A DNA stretch of 64,000 bases from Fibrobacter sp. UWT2 (GTDB taxonomy: Bacteria > Fibrobacterota > Fibrobacteria > Fibrobacterales > Fibrobacteraceae): NCBI RefSeq assembly GCF_900142545.1, contig NZ_FRBF01000017.1, positions 1 to 64,000 on the forward strand. The letters are read 5' to 3'. The notes under the pieces are model-generated. The model was not told the DNA's origin. It worked only from the letters and a program-made list of their open reading frames with translations, and ran no database searches. The translations under genes were made by a program, and so were the position numbers. Shown in pieces: positions 45,975 to 54,800 of the stretch. Each line of letters begins with the position of its first letter. Positions within the stretch are counted from its first letter, which is position 1.

Positions 45975-46826
45975 TTACCCCTCTTTCTTGGTTCGTGGAT
46001 CGTTAGAAATGTCGGCCACCGGGTAAAGCGCAAATACAAACTGCATAGCGCGGTTAGGCTTGTTGACCTCGGCCACTCTGCGTTGTACCTGGCGCCTGAA
46101 CTCCAGAGTCATTTCGTTCAAGTCGGCAAAGCAGTCCTCATCGACTCCCACCAGCAGCGAAGAAATATTGCGCTGGGCAGGTTCCACTGCAATCAGGGAG
46201 TTCTGCGCGAGCGCCAAAAGTTGATTCTGGTAGCTGCGGATGGCGGCGGTCTTTGTGGCTGACCCTGCCGATGTAAAGTTAGCAGTTGTTGCGGCGTAGC
46301 GTTCCGAGGCAAGCGGCGTAATGAGCTTTAAATCCTTCAAAACGGTTATGGCTTCGCGGACTTGGTCTTCGGAAACCGTCGGAGAAATCTGCTTGACCAG
46401 GTGCGAAACTTCGGCATGCCCGCCGTTCATTTCAATCAGGGCGCGCACCACGGGAATCCACCACTTGCTTAGGAACAGGTATTCGCTTGCACTCAGCTTG
46501 CGCAAGTCCACATCTTGCAAGGCGAGCGCCATTTTATAAAGCTTGTCCTTTTTGGCGGGGGACTTGGTCTTGGAGGCGGCCACCAGGATTTCGAAAAGTT
46601 CGCCCTTGCGGCCCTTCAGGTCGAGCAAGTCTTTTGCCAAGGGAATGCTGCGGTTCGGCAGGTGCAGTTCCTTGTTCAGCACGCGGAAAACCTGACTCGT
46701 GTCGAGCCCGAGCTTTTGGCCCATCATTTTATAGGAATACAGCGGCATATCCAGCTTGCGCTGGGTATAGTAATTCTTGAGCAAGTCCCTGTAATCGCTT
46801 ATTTCGTCAATGTTGAGCATACCCAT
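45975..46826 (-). CDS. TIGR02147 family protein, probable regulator
   Basis: A 283-residue protein of the TIGR02147 paralogous family, common in Fibrobacter and rare elsewhere. Typical features are the N-terminal DYRDLLKNYYTQRK, the YKMMGQKLGLDTSQVFRVLNKE helix-turn-helix-like region near residue 35 and LSASEYLFLSKWWIPVVRAL near 120. A helical C-terminal region ends KPNRAMQFVFALYPVAD. DNA binding is suspected from the HTH-like segment but unproven. The ATG at 46826 has aaagg 7 nt before it. It is divergent from the GH54 gene and leads the lipoprotein operon. Confidence 0.85.
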   Translation of the reverse strand: MGMLNIDEISDYRDLLKNYYTQRKLDMPLYSYKMMGQKLGLDTSQVFRVLNKELHLPNRSIPLAKDLLDLKGRKGELFEILVAASKTKSPAKKDKLYKMALALQDVDLRKLSASEYLFLSKWWIPVVRALIEMNGGHAEVSHLVKQISPTVSEDQVREAITVLKDLKLITPLASERYAATTANFTSAGSATKTAAIRSYQNQLLALAQNSLIAVEPAQRNISSLLVGVDEDCFADLNEMTLEFRRQVQRRVAEVNKPNRAMQFVFALYPVADISNDPRTKKEG

Positions 46827-46969
46827 AAAATAACCTTTTCTCGGGCCGAAAAGCAAAAAAAGAGCGAATCGTTTTTGACAAAAATGCAATAGAAGAATCT
46901 CCAAAGGCGTGATTTTGGCCCGTTTTAGAAGTAATTTGATATTGGTTGGTAAAAAAGAGGGATGTTGGG
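46827..46969. promoter_or_regulatory. Divergent control region between TIGR02147 gene and arabinofuranosidase
   Basis: On the plus strand TTGGCC (46915-46920) is followed after 17 bp by GATATT (46938-46943), a possible GH54 promoter. A ttgacaaaaatgcaa word at 46875 matches one upstream of the pilin gene. An HTH protein encoded next to this gap could bind here, but no operator was identified. Confidence 0.4.
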
Positions 46970-48700
46970 ATGAAATACAATTCATTTTTGACAGTGCTGG
47001 CGCTTGTGGCGCCCACCATGGTCTTGGCCAAAGAAGGCCCCTGTGACATTTACGCAAAGGCAAACACCCCGTGCGTGGCGGCGCATAGTTTGACGCGCGC
47101 GCTTTTCGGGGAGTATAATGGCAACCTGTACCAGGTTCGTCGAGCCGATGGAGCCACTAAAGATATTCCGCTCGAAGAAAAGGGCGGGTATGTCAATTCC
47201 TCGGTGCAAGACGAATTCTGCAAAGGTTCCAGGTGTACCATCTCGATCATTTACGACCAGTCGGAATACAAGAACGACCTGAAAAAATCGCCCGTGGTAT
47301 ACTGGCTTAAAGAAGGCGGTAAAGAGGCGATTGCGGACAAGGCTCCCATTTACATTAACGGGCGCAAGGCTTATGGCTTTTATCGCGACGCCTGGTCTGC
47401 CACCGGTTACCGCAATAACAATACCAAAGGTGTAGCCACCGGCGACGAAGAAGAATCCATGTACATGGTCGTTGACGGCAGACATTACAACGACTTGTGC
47501 TGTTTCAACTACGGAAATGCAGAAACAACCGGTAACGATGACGGCCCTGGAACCATGGAATGCATCTACTTCGGAAGCGACAAGGACTGGGGCGGTCCAG
47601 GACAAGGAAACGGTCCGTGGGTTGCCGCCGACTTGGAAGACGGCGTATTCAAGGGAAACGATGCTGGTTGGCAATGGGGCAAGACCCATACAACACCGTG
47701 GCCAGACGCACTTTCTATTGAAGCAGACTATGTGACCGCCATGCTCAAAGGACCGAATGACGGAACGTTCAAGCTCAAGGGCGGCAGCGCTCAAAAAGGA
47801 ACCCTCAACACCATGTGGGACGGACCGCGCAAAAGAGGCTACAGCCCACGCAAGCTGCAAGGCGCCATCGTGCTCGGCAATGGCGGTGACGGCAGCGACG
47901 GCGGTGCAGGAACGTTCTTCGAAGGTGTGATGACCATCGGAAACCCGCCCGATTCCGTTGACGATTTGGTACAGGCAAACATCGTTGCCGCCGGTTACGG
48001 AAGCAAAATTGACATTTTCAAAAAAGTCGAAATTGAACCGTTCAAAGATACACTTACCATCCCCGGAAAAATCGAAGTCGAGAACTATGATAAAGGCGGC
48101 AACGGCCGCGGATTCCTGGACAGCGATATCGAAAACGAAAACAGCCTCTACCGCGATGACAACGCAGGCCTCGACAGCGCAGAAGGCGCCATCATTTACG
48201 GCTGGGGTTATGCCGATGACTGGTTACGTTACACGGTAAAAGCGTCCAAGAACGACTCGCTCACGCTCACGGCGCGCGTCGCCTCCCCAAGCGATAGCAC
48301 ATTCTTCTCCGTACTCGTTGACGAGAAAAAAGTCGTCACCGTGATGGTCCCGAATACCGGCGACTGGAAGACGTTTGAAACGGTTGCGGTTTCCGTGCCC
48401 GCAATTGCAGAAGGTGCGCATGTGCTAAAAATAAAGATTGACAAGCCGTACTTCAATCTCGACTGGATTGAATTTACAATCGCAAAATCCACCACCCAAA
48501 TGCCGAGATTCAAAAGCAACTTCACTTCAACACCACAAACGGCTACCGTATATGACGTTCTCGGAAATCGCGTTATCACTTTCCGTGCAGATGAAAAGAC
48601 GATATATAGAGCATGGGATAAAGTTCGTATGAATCTTCCCAACGGAATTTATGTCATCAAAACGAACAATAAAATTGTCCGAGCAGTAAAGACAAAATAA
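46970..48700 (+). CDS. Secreted alpha-L-arabinofuranosidase, family GH54, with CBM6-like module
   Basis: A 576-residue enzyme. A signal peptide (about 1-20) is followed by a GH54 catalytic domain (about 20-335) with CDIYAKANTPCVAAHS, LCCFNYGNAE, GTMECIYFG (likely nucleophile Glu near 197) and GPWVAADLEDGVF. A CBM6-like module (about 360-500) includes GKIEVENYDKGGNG and YADDWLRYTV. A sorting-like tail has ATVYDVLGNRVI and NGIYVIKTNNKIVRAVKTK. It removes arabinose side chains from arabinoxylan or arabinan. GH54 is best known from fungi, so a bacterial copy is notable. The ATG at 46970 is chosen for its signal peptide. Confidence 0.88.
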   Translation: MKYNSFLTVLALVAPTMVLAKEGPCDIYAKANTPCVAAHSLTRALFGEYNGNLYQVRRADGATKDIPLEEKGGYVNSSVQDEFCKGSRCTISIIYDQSEYKNDLKKSPVVYWLKEGGKEAIADKAPIYINGRKAYGFYRDAWSATGYRNNNTKGVATGDEEESMYMVVDGRHYNDLCCFNYGNAETTGNDDGPGTMECIYFGSDKDWGGPGQGNGPWVAADLEDGVFKGNDAGWQWGKTHTTPWPDALSIEADYVTAMLKGPNDGTFKLKGGSAQKGTLNTMWDGPRKRGYSPRKLQGAIVLGNGGDGSDGGAGTFFEGVMTIGNPPDSVDDLVQANIVAAGYGSKIDIFKKVEIEPFKDTLTIPGKIEVENYDKGGNGRGFLDSDIENENSLYRDDNAGLDSAEGAIIYGWGYADDWLRYTVKASKNDSLTLTARVASPSDSTFFSVLVDEKKVVTVMVPNTGDWKTFETVAVSVPAIAEGAHVLKIKIDKPYFNLDWIEFTIAKSTTQMPRFKSNFTSTPQTATVYDVLGNRVITFRADEKTIYRAWDKVRMNLPNGIYVIKTNNKIVRAVKTK

Positions 48701-48723
48701 GACACCTCCACACACCCCAAAAA

Positions 48724-48757
48724 CACCCCGCAGGCTCTAGCTTGCGGGGCGTTTCTA
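48724..48757 (+). terminator. Rho-independent terminator after GH54
   Basis: ccccgcaggc and gcttgcgggg pair around a four-base loop and are followed by cgtttct. It lies about 25 nt after the stop codon. Confidence 0.85.
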
Positions 48758-48780
48758 TTGAAAGGGTGGATATCTGACTA

Positions 48781-48810
48781 AATGAGACCTTCGAAGAAGT
48801 TGTTACCCCA
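48781..48810 (-). pseudogene. Remnant of the 3' end of a second fumarase gene
   Basis: On the minus strand these 30 nt read GNNFFEGLI and stop, identical in protein to the end of the intact fumarase at 48922, but with five base changes, all synonymous or in the stop codon (tag against taa). Homology ends at the Gly: the intact gene has VDDK before it, the remnant has HW. Presumably it is the tail of a lost or replaced allele. Confidence 0.75.
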
Positions 48811-48820
48811 ATGAGACTCC

Positions 48821-48893
48821 GTATTTGGCTATCGCATTAAAGAACTTACGACGCCAAATACTCCGCGCTTCTACGGCTCGTTAATACGAGCCG
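48821..48893. repeat. Two inverted repeats between fumarase remnant and fumarase
   Basis: gtatttggc (48821-48829) is inverted as gccaaatac (48853-48861), and cggctcg (48874-48880) as cgagccg (48887-48893) around ttaata. They could form RNA hairpins or be the arms of a short insertion. They fill most of the gap between the remnant and the intact gene. Confidence 0.65.
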
Positions 48894-48921
48894 CATCCGC
48901 TTGGCGCAAGGGCAACATCTT

Positions 48922-50559
48922 TTAAATCAGTCCTTCAAAGAAGTTGTTGCCCTTGTCATCCACGAGGATGAATGCGGGGAAGTCCTTGATGGTAATCTTG
49001 CGGATGGCTTCCATGCCGAGTTCCGGGAAAGCCACGATGTCGTTGCTCAGAATGTTCTGTTCAGCGAGGATGGCTGCCGGACCGCCGATAGAGCCGAGGA
49101 AGAATCCACCGTACTTCTTGCAGGCGTCGGTCACGTCCTGAGAGCGGTTGCCCTTGGCGACCATGATCATCGAAGCACCCTTGCTCTGGAAGCGCATCAC
49201 GTACGGGTCCATGCGGTTAGCCGTCGTCGGGCCGAAGCTACCCGTGGGCATGCCTGCCGGAGTCTTGGCCGGGCCGGCGTAGTAAATCGGGTGGTCAGAA
49301 ACAACCTTCAATACGGTCTTTTCTTCGTCCGTGAGTTCTTCGCCGCGTTCCTGCTTGTCGAAGATTTCGGCAATCTTCGCGTGTGCCATGTCGCGGGCCA
49401 CAATCATCGTGCCCTTGAGGCTAAGGCGAGTCTTCACCGGATACTTGGTGAGGTCGGCGAGCACTTCCTTCATCGGACGGTCGAGGTCAATTTCAACAGC
49501 CGGAGCGAGGTTCACGGCGTTGCCAGCCGGGATGTAGTTTTCCGGATGGTGTTCCATCTTTTCGAGCCAGAGGCCGTTTTCGTCAATCTTTGCCTTGATG
49601 TTACGGTCAGCAGAGCAGCTGACGCCGATAGAAACTGGGCAGCTTGCTGCATGACGCGGAGCGCGGATCACGCGAACATCGTGCACCAGGTACTTGCCGC
49701 CGAACTGGGCGCCAATGCCCGTCTTCTGGCAAATGTGGAGAACCTTTTCTTCCATTTCAAGGTCGCGGAAAATACGGCCGCCTTCAGAACCGCTCGTCGG
49801 AATATCGTCGAGGTAGCCGCAGCTAGCGAGCTTCACCATGTGGGTGTTCATTTCGGCAGAGGTACCACCAATCACGATGGCGAGATGGTACGGAGGGCAA
49901 GCGGCTGTACCGAGAGTTTTCACCTTTTCAGCAAGGAACTTTTCCAAGGACTTCGGGTTGAGGAGCGCCTTGGTCATCGGCCAGTAGTAAGTCTTGTTAG
50001 CAGAGCCACCGCCCTTAGCGACGAACAAGAACTTCATTTCGGCACCTTCTTCAGCGTGGATATCAATCTGAGCCGGGAGGTTGCAACCGGTGTTCTTTTC
50101 TTCGTACATCGTCAAGGGAGCAATCTGGCTGTAGCGAAGGTTCTTGGTGGTGTAAGCGTTGTAGACACCTTCAGAAATCGCTTCGGCATCGTCGAAACCC
50201 GTCCAGACCTGCTGGCCCTTGTGGGCAACGCAAATAGCCGTACCGGTGTCCTGGCAGAACGGGAGGATGCCCTTGGCGGCAACGCAGGCGTTCTTGAGCA
50301 TGGTGAGGGCGACAAACTTGTCGTTGTCCGAAGCTTCCGGATCCTGGAGAATCTTCGCGACCTTGGCCGTGTGGGCCGGACGGAGGCAGAATTCAACTTC
50401 TTCGAAAGCGGCCTGGGCGATCTTCGTCAGGGCTTCCTTGGAAACCTTGAGAATCTTCTTGCCTTCGAATTCGGCGACGGAAACGCCTTCCTTGCCGAGG
50501 TTCACGTATTCGGTAGTATCTTCACCGTGCTGGACGGTAGCTTCGTATTTGAATGCCAT
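48922..50559 (-). CDS. fum: Fumarate hydratase, class I (iron-sulfur)
   Basis: A 545-residue class I fumarase, colinear with E. coli FumA/FumB. Conserved segments include CQDTGTAI near residue 100 and GAQFGGKY near 285. [16 protein letters not shown] near 310 together with the CQDTG cysteine contributes to the 4Fe-4S cluster. Others are [13 protein letters not shown] near 415 and the end [19 protein letters not shown]. In a succinate-forming anaerobe it most likely runs malate to fumarate in the reductive branch. Start at MAFKYEA is chosen by alignment with FumA; no Shine-Dalgarno sequence is present. The adjacent remnant shares its C-terminus. Confidence 0.96.
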   Translation of the reverse strand: MAFKYEATVQHGEDTTEYVNLGKEGVSVAEFEGKKILKVSKEALTKIAQAAFEEVEFCLRPAHTAKVAKILQDPEASDNDKFVALTMLKNACVAAKGILPFCQDTGTAICVAHKGQQVWTGFDDAEAISEGVYNAYTTKNLRYSQIAPLTMYEEKNTGCNLPAQIDIHAEEGAEMKFLFVAKGGGSANKTYYWPMTKALLNPKSLEKFLAEKVKTLGTAACPPYHLAIVIGGTSAEMNTHMVKLASCGYLDDIPTSGSEGGRIFRDLEMEEKVLHICQKTGIGAQFGGKYLVHDVRVIRAPRHAASCPVSIGVSCSADRNIKAKIDENGLWLEKMEHHPENYIPAGNAVNLAPAVEIDLDRPMKEVLADLTKYPVKTRLSLKGTMIVARDMAHAKIAEIFDKQERGEELTDEEKTVLKVVSDHPIYYAGPAKTPAGMPTGSFGPTTANRMDPYVMRFQSKGASMIMVAKGNRSQDVTDACKKYGGFFLGSIGGPAAILAEQNILSNDIVAFPELGMEAIRKITIKDFPAFILVDDKGNNFFEGLI

Positions 50560-50852
50560 AGTAGAATCTGGGGTTGATTGTGTCATTGCAGTCGTCCCCG
50601 GTGTCTGGCCTCACGGAGGTGAGGGCGGGGAAGACATTTTATGCGTGTAATTTAAAATTTCTGACGCTTTTGGTCTAAATATCCCGCCCGAATGGAGCGG
50701 TTTTACCCGTGGCAGTGTGAGGAATATCTCAAAATGGCGATGAATGGACGGAAAATGGCGACAATTTGTACTTTTTTTATAAAAAAGTTGGCAGACAACC
50801 GAAATTTGTACTATTTTTTACATCGTTAAAAGTTTAAACTGAAGAGGAAACT
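50560..50852. promoter_or_regulatory. Divergent region between fumarase and the Ala/Pro-rich protein
   Basis: No gene is seen. The ten-base word aatttgtact occurs twice, at 50763 and 50803, each followed by a run of T, in front of the plus-strand gene. TTGGCA (50788-50793) followed by TACTAT (50809-50814) with 15-bp spacing is a possible promoter. Fumarase promoter candidates (TAAATT-like) lie near 50650 on the minus strand. Confidence 0.4.
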
Positions 50853-51533
50853 ATGAAGATCAAGACTCTCATGTTGGCAACTATGCTTGCCTCTGCTGTT
50901 GTTTTTGCAGCCCCGGCTGCCAAGGACGCTAAGGCTGCCGCACCGGCCGCCAAGCCCGCTGCCGCTGCTCCGGCTGCTGAAGCCGCCAAGCCGGCCGAAG
51001 CTGCTGCACCTGCCGCAGCCCCCGCCGCTGCTCCGGCTGCCGCTCCTGCCAAGGCAGAAGCTGCCAAGCCCGCTGCCGAAGCTAAGCCGGCTGAAGCCCC
51101 GAAGGCTGAAGCTGCTAAGGCTGAACCGGCCCCCGCCGCCGCTGCTCCGGCTGCTGCACCTGCCGCTGATACTGCTAAGGCTGCCGAAGCTGCTCCTGCT
51201 GCCGAAGCTGCCGCTGCCCCGGCTGACTCTGCTGCCGCTCCTGCTGAAGCCGTAGCTGCCGAAGCTGCTCCGGCTGACACCGCCAAGACCGAAGTGCTCG
51301 AAGCCAAGGCTGAAGAAGCTCCGGTTGACAGCGCCGCTCTCGCCAAGGCCGAAGAAGAAAAGAAGGCTGCCGAAGCTGAAGCTAAGGCCAAGGCCGAAGA
51401 ACAGGCTGCTCTCGAAAACAGCTCTGCCGGTTCTGCCAAGTCCACCATCATGGAAAACCCGTGGGAATTCCTGATCGTGTCTGCCGCCTTTGTTGCCTCC
51501 GTGCTCGTGATCATCTTCACCGGCAAGGACTAA
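50853..51533 (+). CDS. Ala/Pro/Lys/Glu-rich envelope protein with C-terminal membrane helix
   Basis: A 226-residue protein with a signal peptide (MKIKTLMLATMLASAVVFA) and about 165 residues of low complexity built from AAPAAK, KPAEA and AAPADTAK units. A final segment ENPWEFLIVSAAFVASVLVIIFTG forms one membrane helix next to the C-terminus. The middle would be an extended, highly charged rod that may span the periplasm, similar in build to TonB/TolA linkers, though no interaction domain follows. gaagagg precedes the ATG and a strong terminator follows, so it is monocistronic. The opposite strand is open over the same length, but only because of the alanine-rich coding. No known function. Confidence 0.8.
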   Translation: MKIKTLMLATMLASAVVFAAPAAKDAKAAAPAAKPAAAAPAAEAAKPAEAAAPAAAPAAAPAAAPAKAEAAKPAAEAKPAEAPKAEAAKAEPAPAAAAPAAAPAADTAKAAEAAPAAEAAAAPADSAAAPAEAVAAEAAPADTAKTEVLEAKAEEAPVDSAALAKAEEEKKAAEAEAKAKAEEQAALENSSAGSAKSTIMENPWEFLIVSAAFVASVLVIIFTGKD

Positions 51534-51563
51534 TCTAGCGGTTTAAAATCCACAGATTTTTAG

Positions 51564-51594
51564 AGGTCGATGCCTACGGGCACCGACCTTTTTT
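51564..51594 (+). terminator. Rho-independent terminator
   Basis: aggtcgatgcc and ggcaccgacct pair with one mismatch around tacg, a stable tetraloop, then six T residues. It ends the Ala/Pro-rich protein transcript. Confidence 0.95.
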
Positions 51595-51823
51595 GTAAAC
51601 AAAACTAAACCTTGTTCTATATATTTCTTACTAAAATCTTTTATACGAAACAGCGTGTCCCAAATCATAAAAAAACGCCCTTTTTGAGAGCAAAAAGGGA
51701 ACATTTTCTGGTTTTTGAGTGACCGCTTTTAGGTTTATAAATCTATTTTTAAAACGTGTATTTGGGATTTATGGAACGGGTATCTGCAGTACCCGTGTTG
51801 GCTGTATTATAAAGGAGGCTTTT
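51595..51823. promoter_or_regulatory. Upstream region of the GH9 gene
   Basis: Contains TATATATTT at 51618-51626 as a possible -10 box and several AT-rich stretches. Bases 51719-51823 are open in the GH9 frame but lack signal-peptide features. The strong aaaggagg site at 51811-51818 points to the GTG at 51824 as start. Confidence 0.45.
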
Positions 51824-54800
51824 GTGCCCGTTAAAAAGAATCTGTTTGCCGCGCTTACTATAGCTGCGTTTGTTTCGTTTGCCTTTGCCGCCGAGCAAGA
51901 GCAGCCTACGCCCTACGACCTGATTCGCCCGGTCTACCCGCTTACGTGGGATACGACCGTCTTTGATCATTACGACACGACGGTGACCAAGAAGCACAAT
52001 ATGGTGCCCAAGAACCGCACTCCTGCCTCTTACGTACCGAACGCCTTGATTCCCGATACCTTGAACCAGGCTTATTTGGATGCGATTAACTACCGTATGT
52101 CGCCGATTCGTATTAACCAGGCCGGTTACTTGGAAAGCGACCCTGAAAAGCAATTCTACTACGTGGGTACGGCGACGACGTTCGAAGTGGTCGATATTGA
52201 CGGTAATTCCCTGAACCCGAAGGTGACAGGTTCTTTAGCCAGTAGCGGTTTCCAGACCTCTTCGGATTGGACTATCATTGCCGGTACTAATGCGGCTACG
52301 AATGACCAGAAGCGTTACCAGGTGGATATTACGGGACAGTCCGGTATTATTCAGGTGGGTCACATTCCTGGTAACGTTCCGACGGATACCCGTTTGCGCA
52401 TCAAGGTCGGAAATGATATTTCGAGTACCTTCATTGTGAGTGACAAGGTGTATTCCATGGTGAAGGATGCTGCCCTCAAGTTCTACGGCATTAACCGTAG
52501 TGGTGATGGTGATTCCTGGTTTCACCCCGCAAGCCACATGAAAGATGGTGCTGGTGCTGTAGTTACGGGTGCTGCTGATGTACGCGACCAGTATAATGCC
52601 GCTCTTGCGGGAACTTTGCAAGGTGGTTACTATGACTGCGGTGACCATTTGAAGGAATCCCAGACTCAGATGTATGCCTTTATGGTTGCCGCCGTTCTTG
52701 CTGCTACCAATGCTGATGCCGACGAAGACCACTATGCCTTTAACCACGGTGAAACGGTGAATAAGGACGGTGTCCCGGATATGATGCGCGAAGCAAAGCA
52801 TGGCGCTGATTATGTGTTGCGTGCCTATGTCCGTGCCAAGGGTGTGATTGACGATATGGCTCTTTCTGTGGGTAACTTCGGTTCTGACCACGGTTGGTGG
52901 GGCCGTCCTGAAAATAGCGACTTGCTTCCTGTTGATGGTTCTGCTGCAGCGACGGACCGTGGTGGTCCTATGTCTCGTACCGTGCGCCTTGGCGAAATCG
53001 GTGCAAATATCGGTGGTGAAACGGCGGCGGGCCTTGCCCTTGTGGGTAAGCTTTATTCCGATTATAAGGATCCTAAGTATGAGGCTTTTGCTGACAGCTG
53101 TTTGAAGGTTGCAAAGGAAATGTATGAATTTGCAAAATCGATGGCTCAGGGCAAGACCTATAAGAATAATACCGAAGCTGCCGGCTGGTCTTCTCCGGCC
53201 TACAACGGCAACAACGAATATTTCGATGATTTGGCACTCGCCTCTGTTGCCCTTTGGTATGCCACAGGTGATTCGAAGTATGGTGACGACGCTATCCGTT
53301 CCAAAACGCTTGGCACGACGGTTCCGCAGTCGTTCATGGAAAACTGCGTGGGTTGCTTCGACGGTGGTTGGTTCGTGACAGATAACAAGGGCTTCCTTAA
53401 GAATGTCAAGAATACCAGCTGGGCAAATGCCTACGCCTATGCGACCTATGCTCTTTATAAGTTGATTCTTGCTGACGAAAACAAGGCCATTAATGAATTT
53501 GGCTTGACAAAGGAAGAACGCCTGAATGCCATCGAAGACTGTATCATGAGCATGATCCACAACCTGGCTGACGTGAGCGCCGGTACGGCGACGATTGTTT
53601 TGCCTCGCAAGGATCCTTCTAACTACATGATCCAGGATATCGGCTGGAAGGGTAACGAAGTCAAGTATGACCCGATTTGGTTCTCGATGCAGACGGACCA
53701 GACCTGGATTTACAACCGTTATCAGGCCGGTAACATCTTTGAAGTTTTGGCATATGCCGACGTCGCCAAGGATATTGAAAAACAGAATTTGGCTCTCCCG
53801 AACTTGGGCACCCCCGACTGGAAATCCGATGAAATGCACCAGCTGGGTATTAATCAGTTGAACTACTTGCTCGGTGTGAACCCGTGGGATGTGTCCTACA
53901 TTTTGGGCGTTGGCGACAAGAACGATGCTCACCCGCACCATCGTGCCGCTAACCCCGAAGGCAAGAACCAGCCGGGTGCCGGTTACAAGTACCGCCCGCC
54001 TGTTGGCGCCCTTTATGGTGGCGTGACTCCGGGGGCTACAAACTCCATGGTTCCCGACAACAAGAGCTGGGAAGACTACCATAAGTCTGAAACTTGTATC
54101 GATGCTGCGGCTACTCTTGTGAGCTCTGGTATGCTTGCTGCCGCCAAGTTCGATCGCACGATTGCCCCGGGCGTGAGCGTGGAAATCCGTCACGTGAGCA
54201 TGGACTCTGCCATTGTGGTGGTCAAACTTTCGACTCGTGGTACGGCAAGCCTTTACTACGGTATCGACGAAGCTTCGATGACCGAAACTGCCGTTCCGGA
54301 CGACAATGCGGCCGGCGTGCAGCACGAAATTATCTTGCGTGGCTTGCAGCCCGGTACTGCCTACCATTTCTACGCCGTGGGCCAAAATGCCTATGTGCCG
54401 GAAAACCTGACCATCAAGTACATGGTGGATTCTACCAAGACTCCGTTCAGCTTTACCACTCTCAATACGGTGGAAAGCGCCCAGATTACGAATGTGACTG
54501 TCTGTAATATGTTTGGAGACAGTGCCGAAATCATGTGGTACACTCCGAATGGCGAATACGAATCCAAGATTTATTGGGATACAGTCCCGCATGCTACCGC
54601 TTCTGAATACGCCTTTAATAGTGGGGCAAGCAATGCCGACGTGTCGGGCATTCCGACCAAGTTCCACTACGTAAAGATTGGCGGCCTTAAAGAAAAGACG
54701 ACATACTACTACATGGTCGAAAGTAACGGTCAGTTCACCAATGTTGACGAAAAGACGGGAGAAATGCTCAAGTTTACGACTCCGGTGGGTTGGTACGACT

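Noticed and set aside
50834-51526. Minus-strand open frame rich in Ala, Gly and Ser opposite the Ala/Pro-rich gene
   Set aside because: Alanine codons (gcn) read in reverse give Gly, Ser and Ala codons without stops. The plus strand has signal peptide, ribosome site and terminator.
52235-54667. Open frame of 810 codons on the minus strand inside the GH9 gene
   Set aside because: It is the mirror of a real coding region with biased codons. It lacks any recognised motif, signal or ribosome site, and the plus strand encodes a clear GH9 catalytic domain.
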